A DNA stretch of 64,000 nucleotides from an uncultured Phycisphaerales bacterium (GCA_905480395.1 CAJQQE010000015.1:1-64000), one strand, 5' to 3'; shown: positions 37,361 through 45,968, numbered from the stretch's first letter. Notes: generated by a model not told the origin, from the letters alone. Numbers and translations are program-made.

Positions 37361-39495
37361 GCCCGGTTCTCCGGTTCGGTCGTTCTGGGAGCGACGGCCA
37401 CCACGCGCTCCGCCATGGGCTCGGCGAGCGCGGCAAGCACTCGATCTGGTCGAAGGGGGAGGTCACGCACCGGACGCCCAATCGCATTGAAGACCGCGTT
37501 GGCGATGGCCGCGGCGGTGGGGACCACCGGAGGCTCTCCGAGCGCCCGGACGCCGGTTTGGTCGTCTCGCCAGAGCACCGGGATAATCCGAGGGCAGTCC
37601 TCGGATCCAAGGATCTTGTAGCTTTCGAGGTTGGCGTTCAAGACCGCTCCCGTCGCGGGATCAAGCACTTGCTCTTCGAACAGGGCGTAACTTGCTCCTT
37701 GAATGACGCCGCCCATGATCTGACTCTCGGCGGTCTTTCGGACCAGCGGGAGACCGCAGGACTGGATGGCGATCACCTCGCGGACAAAGACCTGGCCGGT
37801 CTCGCAGTCCACTTCGACGCGTGCCGCTTGGACGCCTTCGGAAGATCCTTCGCCCCAGTAGGCGCTCGCCCGTCCGTCGAATTCTCCCGTCACCGAGACA
37901 GGTTCGGAGAGTCTGCGACAGGCGTCCTCCCAGCGAACAACTTTTCGTCCGCCTTCCATGATCACGCCGTCGTCGATGGTCAGTTTCGTCGCATCGAGTT
38001 TTTCTCGTTCGGCGACGCCCGCCAGAATGCGTTCGCGGGCAAGGTCTGCGGCTGCCATCGCAGCTGGTGCGGTGCTCGGCGTGCAGACTGATCCGCCCGA
38101 TGCTGGACCCGGCGGGAGCCTCGAATCACCGATCGCCACCGAGATGTTCGCGAGCGGGACGCCGATGCGGGCCGCCACGAGGGCGCCCATCGCCGTCCGT
38201 TGCCCGGTGCCGATGTCCTGGGTGCCGGTCCTCACTTCGAGGTGTCCGTCGGGGTGGACGACGACTTCGATCTTGGCGGGCGCTCTGCCTTTTCCCCAGT
38301 CACAGGTTCCAATTCCGTATCCCGTCCGCATCGTCCCGGACTGAGATCCAGTATCCACCCGATTCTCCCAGCCGATCAGATCGGCGGCGACGTCGTACAT
38401 CCGCTGGCGACGATCGGAATCATCGAGACGACGTCGAAGTCCGAGGGGATCGAGTCCGCACCGATGGGCGATTTCATCGATCAAGAGTTCTTCAACAAAG
38501 GCGCCCTGGGGGCAGCCCGGAGCCCGCATTGCCCGGGGGCCGCCGGCGTTGAACTGGACATCCCGGTGGTTCCGGGCGTCTAAGGTTCCGAACTCAAATC
38601 GTCCGCTGGGAACCCGGGCGCCACCACCACGTCGGGAGACGCCGGTTCCACCAAAGGTCTCGAAGCGAGCGCCTCGAATCGTGCCGTCGGCGTCATGGCC
38701 GACGTTGACCTTGCAGAGAAGCGAAGGGCGATTCCCAGTATCCAGATGTTCTTCTTCTCGATCACAGAAAGAGTAGACGGCTTCGCCGGAAGACTTGGCC
38801 GCCAGCCCGCCGGCGGCACCTTCCTTACCGATCTGGAATTTTGATCCGAATCCGCCGCCGACGTATTCGCAATCAACCACGATCTTCGAACGTCGCTTGC
38901 CGAGAAACCGTCCGATCTGATCGGCGACCACGAACGTGCCTTGGGTCGAGGCATGCACGATTGAATTTTCGCCATCCGGTTCGATCATCAGGCCGTGGGT
39001 CTCCAGCGAGGAGTGCGTTTGAACCGGCGTCGAGTAACGAGCTTCGAAGGAAAAGTCGGCGGCGTCGATCGCCTTCGCGGCGGCTTCGCTTGGCGCGTCC
39101 ATCGGCCCTCGAGCCTGCTCGTCATCGAGTATTCCGGTCTGACAATCCAAACGAGTCCACTTCGCATTCAACGCTCGGAGGCCTCGCTCGAGCCCACGTC
39201 TATTTCGGGCCACGAGGTATCCGATGGAGTCGCCGTGGTAATCCCCGTCGTCTCCGGACACCACGACTTCAACCACCCCCGGCGTGGCGAGCGCGGCGTC
39301 GCGATCCAAGGAATCGAGCTTGGCGCGTCCCCACGGGCAGCGAATCAACCTCACCCAGAGCATGTCTTTCTTGATCTGATCCCGTCCGAATCGAGCAGCA
39401 CCGGTCGCCTTTGCCAAGCCATCGAGCCGGGACGCGTGATCCGCCACTGACTGGCCCGAGTTGATTGCTCGAAGATCGCGTGGTTGGTGGGTCAT
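37357..39495 (-). CDS. Molybdenum-binding catalytic subunit (xanthine dehydrogenase/aldehyde oxidoreductase family)
   Basis: The 712-aa protein has the family's N-terminal aldehyde-oxidase domain (DGLAKATGAARFGRDQI) and the cofactor-binding domain with EYVGGGFGSKF and GGPRAMRAPGCPQG. The C-terminal ALGEPPVVPTAAAIANAV contains the catalytic Glu. It hydroxylates an aldehyde or heterocycle at a molybdopterin centre. The start at 39495 overlaps the stop of the [2Fe-2S] subunit gene (ATGA); the reading frame is open further upstream but overlaps that gene. The best comparison is with PaoC of periplasmic aldehyde oxidoreductases. The substrate cannot be told. Confidence 0.92.
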   Translation of the reverse strand: MTHQPRDLRAINSGQSVADHASRLDGLAKATGAARFGRDQIKKDMLWVRLIRCPWGRAKLDSLDRDAALATPGVVEVVVSGDDGDYHGDSIGYLVARNRRGLERGLRALNAKWTRLDCQTGILDDEQARGPMDAPSEAAAKAIDAADFSFEARYSTPVQTHSSLETHGLMIEPDGENSIVHASTQGTFVVADQIGRFLGKRRSKIVVDCEYVGGGFGSKFQIGKEGAAGGLAAKSSGEAVYSFCDREEEHLDTGNRPSLLCKVNVGHDADGTIRGARFETFGGTGVSRRGGGARVPSGRFEFGTLDARNHRDVQFNAGGPRAMRAPGCPQGAFVEELLIDEIAHRCGLDPLGLRRRLDDSDRRQRMYDVAADLIGWENRVDTGSQSGTMRTGYGIGTCDWGKGRAPAKIEVVVHPDGHLEVRTGTQDIGTGQRTAMGALVAARIGVPLANISVAIGDSRLPPGPASGGSVCTPSTAPAAMAAADLARERILAGVAEREKLDATKLTIDDGVIMEGGRKVVRWEDACRRLSEPVSVTGEFDGRASAYWGEGSSEGVQAARVEVDCETGQVFVREVIAIQSCGLPLVRKTAESQIMGGVIQGASYALFEEQVLDPATGAVLNANLESYKILGSEDCPRIIPVLWRDDQTGVRALGEPPVVPTAAAIANAVFNAIGRPVRDLPLRPDRVLAALAEPMAERVVAVAPRTTEPENRA

Positions 39496-40175
39496 GCTTG
39501 TTCTCCCGAAACAGATCGGCCACGATCGGTTGGTTCGACCACTGGCGCCTGTCCGCTGGCCACGAGTACCGCGTTGAAGATGTTCGGGTACGTGCCGCAA
39601 CGGCAGAGATTCCCCGACAACGCCGCGCGAATCTCATCGAGATTGGGTCGGGGGTTGTGGTCCAAGAGCGCCTTGGCAGATGTGACGACGCCTGGCGTAC
39701 AGAAACCACACTGCATGGCGTCGAATTCGGCCATCGCGACCTGAAGCGGATCGGGATTATCGATCGTGCCGATGCCTTCCACCGTGGTGATTTTTCGTCC
39801 GGTGGCATCCAGCGCCAGCATCATGCAGCTCGCCACGGGGCGATCATCAACCAGCACCGTGCATCCTCCGCACGCGGCTCGGTCGCAGACTTCTTTGGGG
39901 CCCGTGATATTGCATTGTTCGCGGAGGGCTTCCAGCAGGGTCGTCGCGGGCTCGGCGATGTAGTCGAGATTCTCACCATTGACTTGGAGCGAGGTTCTCG
40001 CGGGTTTGGGGCCGATGATGGCCGGCTCCCCGGCGTTCAGGGCGGCGTCCGCATTCGCCGCTTGTCCTTCAGCGGCGGCGGTCGCGGCGGAGATTCCGAT
40101 CGTCTGCAGGAAGAGGCGACGAGAGACATCTCGCTTCCGCGATGATCCAGGAGGTGGAGACGAGTCTTGAGGCAT
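39492..40175 (-). CDS. [2Fe-2S] subunit of the molybdenum hydroxylase with Tat signal (PaoA-like)
   Basis: The 227-aa protein begins with a twin-arginine signal (KRDVSRRLFLQTIG followed by an Ala-rich h-region). It has the two [2Fe-2S] modules: the plant-ferredoxin-type EVCDRAACGGCTVLVD plus VASC, and the helical QCGFCTPG with NLCRCGTY. In this enzyme class the Tat signal on the small subunit carries the whole folded complex to the periplasm. The ATG at 40175 is preferred to a TTG at 40190. It is the first gene of the operon. Confidence 0.92.
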   Translation of the reverse strand: MPQDSSPPPGSSRKRDVSRRLFLQTIGISAATAAAEGQAANADAALNAGEPAIIGPKPARTSLQVNGENLDYIAEPATTLLEALREQCNITGPKEVCDRAACGGCTVLVDDRPVASCMMLALDATGRKITTVEGIGTIDNPDPLQVAMAEFDAMQCGFCTPGVVTSAKALLDHNPRPNLDEIRAALSGNLCRCGTYPNIFNAVLVASGQAPVVEPTDRGRSVSGEQA

Positions 40176-40284
40176 GTGCTCGAGATCCAAAGATTGCCAG
40201 TGGCGGTTGAGGAAACAAAGAATGCGTTTGAGTTGAGGGTATCACCGTTCGCCCCATCATTCGAGTCATTCACGGGTGATCAAA

Positions 40285-40719
40285 TCAGGATCCCTGTTCA
40301 ACTCCAAACCGAACCTGCAGGAGTCGATTGAGTTCCTTGTTCGCGCGAGGCCATTGGTACTCATGAAGCCGCGCGATTGGAATCCATTGCCAGCGGTGAT
40401 CGGAGTGGCTCGGTTCATCACCTTCTAAGTCCGCGAGCACGACTTCAACATGAACATGCCGTTCTGTTGATTGCGTCTCGTCGATGTCTTCTGCAACGCC
40501 GAGTGATTCACGTGGAACAATGTTGATCTGAAGTTCTTCATGAACTTCGCGCTGTGCGGCTTCTAACGCGGATTCGCCAGCATCAATCTTCCCGCCGGGA
40601 AGTTCCCAGACCCCACCTCGAATCGCGTCGATTGGTCGCCATGCTGCGAGGACGCACGGGGTTTGGTCATCGGGTGCAATTGGTGGGCGCAGAATGGCCG
40701 CGATGGAGACTCGGACCAT
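40285..40719 (-). CDS. NUDIX hydrolase (MutT-like)
   Basis: The 144-aa protein has an intact NUDIX box, G43-x5-E49-x7-REVHEE (GKIDAGESALEAAQREVHEE), in a setting GGVWELPGG as in MutT-type 8-oxo-dGTP or related pyrophosphatases. The Gly usually following the box is Gln. It is a single gene upstream of a long gene-poor region. The exact nucleotide substrate is unknown. Confidence 0.88.
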   Translation of the reverse strand: MVRVSIAAILRPPIAPDDQTPCVLAAWRPIDAIRGGVWELPGGKIDAGESALEAAQREVHEELQINIVPRESLGVAEDIDETQSTERHVHVEVVLADLEGDEPSHSDHRWQWIPIARLHEYQWPRANKELNRLLQVRFGVEQGS

Positions 40720-41265
40720 CTTTGAGGGCTCAGAGCCAATCGTAAGTTCATTTGTATCAGTGATTTACATTTTCCTCGGAGAAGGTGCCATCGAGGCGTT
40801 GACCAATGCCCACTGCGGACGATATTGTGCTTGGGTCGGGCTTGAATCGCGGAAATCCGCGCTATTCAGAGTCTGACAACAGACGGTACCGGATTGGCTG
40901 CAAATCCGAATCGAGAAAGAACCATCAGAATCGGCAAAAACTGCCTTCTGCGGGGATCATGCGGGGAAAACGACCGAAAATGACCAAAAACGGTCGCTTC
41001 TTCTGCGAAATAGGGGTCTTCGAGGTCAGTATCGAAGCAAGGGCAGGAGTCCCTGCGAAGTTTAAGAGCGTTTCAAGCGTGTCGTGAGTGTTTTGGGGAT
41101 CTGTGGGTCGAAGGAATTGACGGTGCCGCCTTGATGGGCACCTGAATCCCGGCTCCCGAATCCGGAAAAATAAAGCCTGAAAGCAGGTTAAAAAATGAGT
41201 CCATTCGGGCCTCGGCCCTGAGAATCAGGATCTTCTTCGCGACCATGGCAACATGGTTGACGAAC

Positions 41266-41304
41266 CCGTTCGGTCGTGTCGGAGCGACCGGACGGTCTTT
41301 TTTT
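41266..41304 (+). terminator. Strong intrinsic terminator with no gene upstream on its strand
   Basis: CCGTTCGGTCG (41266-41276) pairs fully, with one G-U, with CGACCGGACGG (41285-41295) around an 8-base loop. It is followed by TCTTTTTTT (T-run 41298-41304). No plus-strand gene was found between the terminator and the NUDIX gene region. Confidence 0.85.
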
Positions 41305-41310
41305 GGCGGA

Positions 41311-41350
41311 TGCGGGCAGGCGCGGGCAGGCGCGGGCAGGCATGGCCAGG
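41311..41350 (+). repeat. 10-bp tandem repeat array
   Basis: Units near CGCGGGCAGG occur four times (41311-41350): the second and third are exact, the first differs by one base and the last is degenerate. It starts six bases after the terminator T-run. Confidence 0.9.
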
Positions 41351-41425
41351 CGAGATCAATCATGACTTCCGGCATGAAAATCCCTGCCCGAGCGCCTCGT
41401 GTTCGTTGGGTCGAGGTGCCGCCTG

Positions 41426-41455
41426 ATCAACCTCCATCAACCTCCATCAACCTCA
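41426..41455 (+). repeat. 10-bp tandem repeat array
   Basis: ATCAACCTCC is present twice exactly and a third time with one change (41426-41455). Confidence 0.9.
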
Positions 41456-41564
41456 TGACCGGCGCCATGACCTGCTTTCGGGCGACATCCTCGCCATTGA
41501 TCCCGTACCGTCTGCGGGCTCATCCGACGGTCCGGTCGGATATTCGATGCTTGGAGCGCCCTTG

Positions 41565-42230
41565 ATGACGAAACTCTCCATCCGCCATGCCATTTCCCCC
41601 ATCGTCGGGCTTCTGGTGATGGGTCAAAATGGGACCCTGAACGCCGCCGCGCCCAACGCGGATGTTCTCGCGATGCTCTCGCAAGATCGTGATGCCACGA
41701 TTGAAGGTCAATCCGACGCCGCGTCTTCGGGCAGTCCAACGGCGCCGGTTTCGTCGGTCGTCTACGGGGCCGCGGGAAGCCGCCGTTGGTTCATCGGGGG
41801 CGTGGTCGGCAGTGACCTGGGCGACGAGAAGATGGCATTTCTGAGCGGTGGCGTCGAGTGGTTTGCCATTGATGATTTCAGTATCGGCGTTGAAGCCGAT
41901 CTCGGTTGGGTCGGCCAAGATGCTGGTGCTGATGCGGGCCTCTTTGGGCTAACCATCATGATGCGATGGCACTTTCTCCGGTACGAACGATGGACGGTGT
42001 ACGGCGAGATTGGTGCGGGGCTGGCGTATAGCTCCGAACCAGTGCGCCCAACGGGGGGCCAGCTCAATTTCACCCCGCAGGCGGCGGTCGGCTTCTCGAT
42101 GGACCTCAATCATCAGACGAGGCTTCTGGTGGGGCTCGGCTGGTATCACATCTCGAATGCTCGAACGACATCGACGAACCTCGGGGTCGACGCGGTCGCG
42201 TTGACGGCTCGGATCAGTCTTCCATTCTGA
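41565..42230 (+). CDS. PagL-like outer-membrane acyloxyacyl hydrolase
   Basis: The 221-aa product has a signal peptide and about 130 residues of alternating strands, ending in a Phe (SLPF) as outer-membrane barrels do. Near the C-terminus is HISNA, with His195 and Ser197, and Asp209 exactly 14 residues after the His. PagL lipid A 3-O-deacylase has His126, Ser128 and Glu140 in the same spacing, so the triad would be His-Ser-Asp here. GGAG 8 nt upstream supports ATG 41565. It likely trims acyl chains from lipid A. Confidence 0.75.
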   Translation: MTKLSIRHAISPIVGLLVMGQNGTLNAAAPNADVLAMLSQDRDATIEGQSDAASSGSPTAPVSSVVYGAAGSRRWFIGGVVGSDLGDEKMAFLSGGVEWFAIDDFSIGVEADLGWVGQDAGADAGLFGLTIMMRWHFLRYERWTVYGEIGAGLAYSSEPVRPTGGQLNFTPQAAVGFSMDLNHQTRLLVGLGWYHISNARTTSTNLGVDAVALTARISLPF

Positions 42231-42240
42231 AGCATCCCAT

Positions 42241-43311
42241 TCAGCACGCTTCTGGGTCGGTATAGCCCGAGGGGTTGGCCTGCATCCAAGCCCAGGCGGT
42301 GGCGACCGTGGCTTCCAGATCTTGAAACTGCGGTGACCACCCAAACTCGTTACGAATCCGCGATGAATTCGCGAACAACTTCGGCGGGTCCCCCGCGCGG
42401 CGGGGGCTTGTTGATTCCGGAATCGACTTCCCAGTGACGGCTCGGCACGCTTCAAGCACCTCCCGTACCGACCAGCCGTGTCCGAGTCCCACGTTGAGGG
42501 TGTGGGTGTCTCCCGGAGCGAGTTGATTCATCACCGCGATGTGGGCATCGATGAGATCGCAGACATGGACGTAGTCGCGGATGCACGTTCCGTCGTCGGT
42601 GTCGTAATCGTCGCCGAAAATCATGAGTTTCTCTCGACGGCCGGCCGCGACCTCGAGGCAGATTGGAATCAGGTGCGTCTCCGGGCGATGGTCCTCACCG
42701 ATCCTGGTCTTCGGATCGCTGCCCGCGACGTTGAAGTAGCGAAGCGCCGCGAAGGCAAAAGGTCGATCGGCGAGGCGGCAGGCTTCCGCATGGTCAAACA
42801 GGATTTGTTCCACCATGAACTTGGAGTTGCCATAGGGATTGATCGGCGCCTGCGGGCAGTCTTCCGCGATCGGGATCTGCTCGGCGCCGGGCTCCCCGTA
42901 GGTCGCACAGGTGCTTGAGAAGACGAATTTTCCGACGCCCGCGTCCATCATCGCTTCGAGCAGCGAGATCGCGCCCCCGGTGTTGTTGTCGTAATAGCGG
43001 AGCGGCTGTTCAACCGATTCGCCCACGTAGGCCAAGGCCGCAAAGTGCATCACGAGATCGATCTTGTGCGCTCGAAGAATATCGGCACAGGTGCGGCGAT
43101 CTCCGATGGAGGCCTCGACCGAGGTAAAAGAACCTGGAAGATCATCGGCGGCGGCGGTGATCGCCCGAAAGGCGCCGGCATGTCCACGCGAGAAGTCATC
43201 GAGGCCAACCACGGCATGGCCGGTCTCAACGAGCCGGAGGCAGGCGTGCGAGCCGATGTATCCGGCCCCGCCGGTCACGAGGATGCGTTGGGGAGGGGTG
43301 GGTGTGCTCAT
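42241..43311 (-). CDS. galE: UDP-glucose 4-epimerase
   Basis: The 356-aa SDR protein has the NAD loop ILVTGGAGYIGSHAC, the catalytic Ser/Thr block FSSTCATYGEP and the YGNSK motif (YxxxK, near residue 158), followed by LRYFNVAGSDP and the C-terminal RAGDPPKLFANSSRI. It interconverts UDP-glucose and UDP-galactose for envelope sugars. The ATG at 43311 begins 9 residues before the conserved core. The gene ends 10 bases from the PagL-like gene. Confidence 0.93.
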   Translation of the reverse strand: MSTPTPPQRILVTGGAGYIGSHACLRLVETGHAVVGLDDFSRGHAGAFRAITAAADDLPGSFTSVEASIGDRRTCADILRAHKIDLVMHFAALAYVGESVEQPLRYYDNNTGGAISLLEAMMDAGVGKFVFSSTCATYGEPGAEQIPIAEDCPQAPINPYGNSKFMVEQILFDHAEACRLADRPFAFAALRYFNVAGSDPKTRIGEDHRPETHLIPICLEVAAGRREKLMIFGDDYDTDDGTCIRDYVHVCDLIDAHIAVMNQLAPGDTHTLNVGLGHGWSVREVLEACRAVTGKSIPESTSPRRAGDPPKLFANSSRIRNEFGWSPQFQDLEATVATAWAWMQANPSGYTDPEAC

Positions 43312-43440
43312 AATCTCTGATTGGTCCGTTTTTGGAGGACGCATCGAGTCGCGATAGTCGTGAAGCCGATACTCGGAGGTCGCTGCCTTGATGATATCAC
43401 TCTCGACCGTACCCCTTTATCGACCCATTGGAGCTCAAGG

Positions 43441-44475
43441 TTGACCACCGCAAAAGGCCGCCCGCCATTGAATCCACTTCTGCTCGGGCGCTGCATGATC
43501 GGCGGCGTTCTCATGGGCCTGGCCAATCTGGTGCCCGGTATCTCTGGCGGAACCATGCTCCTTGCGGCTGGGGTCTATCCGACTTTTGTGGAGTCGGTTG
43601 CAGCCGCCACCACGCTCACGCGAAAACTACGGCCATGGCTCCTTCTGGCGTTCATCGCGGTGCCGGCGATTCTGGCGATCGGGGTGCTTGCGGGGACGGT
43701 CAGAGACATGGTCCTCGAACATCGGTGGATCGCCTACAGCCTCTTCATCGGGCTCACGCTCGGTGGTGCGCCGACGATCTGGCGAATGCTCAAGCCGCTG
43801 CCCGGACGCGCGGGCATCGCGGCGCTGGTCGCGTTCATCGCGATGGTCACGCTCGCCATCTTGCAGGAATCCCAGCCGGCCTCCTCAACCGGTGAGGGTG
43901 GTTTGGCAGGATTGTTTATCGCGGGCTTTGCGGGCGCGGCGGCCATGGTGTTGCCGGGAGTGAGCGGGGGATACCTCCTTCTGGTACTCGGCCAATATGT
44001 CCCGGTTCTCGACGCCATTGACGCCTTCAAGGAGGCGATCCGGGCTGGCGAGCTGGACGTGATGATTCAGTCGGCCTGGCCGCTGTTCGCCATTGGCATC
44101 GGTGTTCTTTTGGGCGTTTCGTTGGTCAGTAACGTCATGCGTTGGCTGCTCAAACAACATCGAGAAGTCACGCTTGGCGCCTTGCTGGGGCTTCTGCTGG
44201 GAGCGGTCGCGGGGCTCTGGCCGTTCCGCGAAGCGGTCTTGCCGGAAGTCGGCAGTCTGATCCGAGGGGAGAAGATTGAGACCGTGGCCGCCGCGGAAGC
44301 CATCGAGCTCAAGTATTGGCCGACGGCGTCCTACGAGCCTTCCCTGGGCCGAATCGGCCTCTCGCTCTTACTCGTGATGGGCGGAGGGCTCGGATCATTG
44401 TTGGTGGGCAGATTGGGCGGGAATGATGACGGCGAAGATGCCGCGAGTTCCGCTGATCGTGCCGCCAGCGGCTGA
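43441..44475 (+). CDS. DUF368-family membrane protein (probable undecaprenyl-phosphate translocase)
   Basis: The 344-aa protein has about eight membrane segments and the two signature motifs of DUF368: MGLANLVPGISGGTML near the start and MVLPGVSGGYLLLVLGQY in the middle. DUF368 (PopT) proteins flip undecaprenyl phosphate back to the cytoplasmic face for reuse in cell-envelope synthesis. A TTG at 43441 is chosen because GGAG lies 7 nt upstream. An ATG at 43495 is an alternative, and the earlier open frame overlaps galE. Confidence 0.85.
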   Translation: MTTAKGRPPLNPLLLGRCMIGGVLMGLANLVPGISGGTMLLAAGVYPTFVESVAAATTLTRKLRPWLLLAFIAVPAILAIGVLAGTVRDMVLEHRWIAYSLFIGLTLGGAPTIWRMLKPLPGRAGIAALVAFIAMVTLAILQESQPASSTGEGGLAGLFIAGFAGAAAMVLPGVSGGYLLLVLGQYVPVLDAIDAFKEAIRAGELDVMIQSAWPLFAIGIGVLLGVSLVSNVMRWLLKQHREVTLGALLGLLLGAVAGLWPFREAVLPEVGSLIRGEKIETVAAAEAIELKYWPTASYEPSLGRIGLSLLLVMGGGLGSLLVGRLGGNDDGEDAASSADRAASG

Positions 44476-44555
44476 TCCAACGATCGAGACAATCGGGAAG
44501 AATGAACGCCTTTGGTACGAGATTGGCCATTTAAAGTCCGGTAATGGCATTGATT

Positions 44556-44578
44556 TGTAATCCTCATTGATGATTACA
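44556..44578. promoter_or_regulatory. Inverted repeat, possible operator
   Basis: TGTAATC (44556-44562) and GATTACA (44572-44578) form a 7-bp inverted repeat with a 9-base spacer, in an AT-rich patch of the intergenic stretch before the gene at 44718. Such a dyad is the right size for a dimeric repressor site. There is no direct evidence of binding. Confidence 0.3.
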
Positions 44579-44717
44579 TGGAGATCGTTCGTGGAAAACG
44601 GGGTGGTCGACCGATATCCAAAGCATGCTGGATTGGTTCTATATCGAGGATTCAGGCGGTGTCGGGGGTTTGGCGTCACTTGCCACCCGTGGTAACAGCG
44701 GGGAGAATCCCCAGCGG

Positions 44718-45101
44718 ATGTCTGATGCCACCACCAACGCCCCGCCGCCCGTCTCCGGCGCCCCGCTCGACGCGGGGCTTCCGAGCCTTCGGCTTGCAGG
44801 CACCACGGCCGGGCCAGTGACAGAGGAAGAGTCGGGTCTTCTCGAAGTACGGGCGAAGCTGGTCAAGACGTTGGCCGCGAATCAGCAGGATGCCATCGGT
44901 ATCCGGGCCAAGCTGGAGCGTGCTGGTCGGTGTGACGCGATTCGCGAGGTGACTGGTCACGATGCCTTCGATCGGAGTTCTCAGGTCGCGATCGAACTGC
45001 TGGGGAAGATCGACGGCAGGTTGGTCGAAATCGATGCTCGAAGAATCGCTGCCCAGATCGAAATCGAGGCCGATGCCGAATCACTGATTCAGCGTCCCTG
45101 A
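44718..45101 (+). CDS. Small helical protein of unknown function
   Basis: The 127-aa product has a Pro/Ala-rich N-terminus and a long helical part with heptad-like Leu/Ile (EVRAKLVKTLAANQQDAIG, LLGKIDGRLVEIDARR), so a coiled coil is likely. There is no signal peptide or membrane segment. I do not recognise a family. The ATG at 44718 has GGGGAG upstream at long spacing. An earlier in-frame start at 44625 is possible. Confidence 0.55.
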   Translation: MSDATTNAPPPVSGAPLDAGLPSLRLAGTTAGPVTEEESGLLEVRAKLVKTLAANQQDAIGIRAKLERAGRCDAIREVTGHDAFDRSSQVAIELLGKIDGRLVEIDARRIAAQIEIEADAESLIQRP

Positions 45102-45135
45102 AAGCCCGAAAACGAAAATTCTTTGGTGTGTGGCT

Positions 45136-45155
45136 TCATCGATTCTCATCGATTC
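45136..45155 (+). repeat. 10-bp tandem duplication
   Basis: TCATCGATTC occurs twice in direct succession (45136-45145, 45146-45155). Confidence 0.85.
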
Positions 45156-45269
45156 GACAGTACGTCGAGCCGCTGGGGGGTGATTTCTCGCTGCTGGTCA
45201 GTCAAGGGGATCACGCTCGAGGCTCGCTTCTTCTTCAGCGAGTTTCTTCAGTGGGGCAAATCGCCGAAC

Positions 45270-45296
45270 CCATGTCTCCCATGTCTCCCATGTCTT
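45270..45296 (+). repeat. 9-bp tandem repeat array
   Basis: CCATGTCTC occurs twice exactly (45270-45278, 45279-45287) and a third time with its last base changed (45288-45296). Confidence 0.9.
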
Positions 45297-45553
45297 GCCC
45301 ACGACCGGCGAATCAAATTTTGGCGATGTCCGAATAGGCAATTTCGATCTGCCCGAGCGATGGATCAGTTCACAGGAGTCGAACCATCGAGGCTTCTAGC
45401 GTCCGCTCGCTTCGTCGGTCAAAGAGGTACCCCCGATTCCTCCGTTCCGTCGCGTCAGACGACGGTCACGTCGCCCCGGTCGTCAAAGGCGTTCGGGGTC
45501 ATCACCGGCGATGGTGGTTCCTTGGATGGCAAGATCGCCGTGGCGATCGCGGC

Positions 45554-45892
45554 TCATTCGACTTCTCTTCCTCGGAACAGGTAGAGGGTGCGTTGCGTGT
45601 CGACGTCGGTGAACTTCCAGTCGAATCGCCGGGCGATCGCCATCAGCACGAACGCCGCGATCGAATCATCGTCTTCCTCGACGAGTACTTGGCGAACGGG
45701 ATCTTCAAAGGGCATGTGAATGCGGATCCCGGGGCCGTGGAGCACCTCGAAGTCAACCCCGTCCCGCTCCGGGGCGATGTTGAACCTCGCCAACATTTTG
45801 ACCAGCTCGGCGCGAGTGGCCATTACCGCGGCTCGGCCATCGGCGTCGGCGGGTTTCGGACTATGAATTCGCCATTGGGTCAACTTCGCCAT
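45554..45892 (-). CDS. Unknown soluble protein, 112 aa
   Basis: The product is a compact, charged protein with balanced hydrophobic residues (GIRIHMPFEDPVRQVLVEEDDDSIAAFVL, ending RRFDWKFTDVDTQRTLYLF). It has no signal or Cys. It looks like a folded domain, but I do not recognise the family. The ATG is preceded by a weak GAGAA. It is the last of a group of minus-strand genes with the response regulator 76 bases upstream. Confidence 0.65.
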   Translation of the reverse strand: MAKLTQWRIHSPKPADADGRAAVMATRAELVKMLARFNIAPERDGVDFEVLHGPGIRIHMPFEDPVRQVLVEEDDDSIAAFVLMAIARRFDWKFTDVDTQRTLYLFRGREVE

Positions 45893-45968
45893 GATTCTCT
45901 TTCGAGCACGGAGAATAGCGTCCGCGAGGATCGAGGCGCCCGTTTGAATTGCGAAAAAGACACGAAGT

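Larger units (their letters stand above)
40720..41564. other. Gene-poor region with an orphan terminator and two repeat arrays
   Basis: I find no convincing gene in 845 bases. The stretch 40740-41240 is more AT-rich than its neighbours and has several small hairpins, for example CGACCG (near 40970) with CGGTCG across an A-rich loop. A strong plus-strand terminator at 41266-41304 and two 10-bp tandem arrays (41311-41350, 41426-41455) follow. A noncoding transcript is possible. Confidence 0.6.
45102..45553. other. Intergenic region with two short tandem repeats
   Basis: No convincing gene is seen in 452 bases. It contains TCATCGATTC twice (45136-45155) and a 9-bp array CCATGTCTC three times (45270-45296). 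Plus-strand open frames here show no protein-like pattern. Confidence 0.6.

Noticed and set aside
40890-40908. A hairpin CGGATT-GGCTGCA-AATCCG like a tRNA T-arm
   Set aside because: The loop lacks the TTCRA pattern and no acceptor, D or anticodon arm can be formed around it.
40806-41087. A 93-codon plus-strand frame in the gene-poor region
   Set aside because: No ribosome binding site and no protein-like hydrophobic pattern; the region is better viewed as noncoding.
41311-41350. Tandem 10-bp array considered as a CRISPR
   Set aside because: Units are contiguous with no spacers, and no cas gene is present.
45123-45584. A 153-codon plus-strand frame in the 45 kb intergenic region
   Set aside because: It runs through tandem repeats, overlaps the convergent 112-aa gene and has no ribosome binding site or conserved-looking block.
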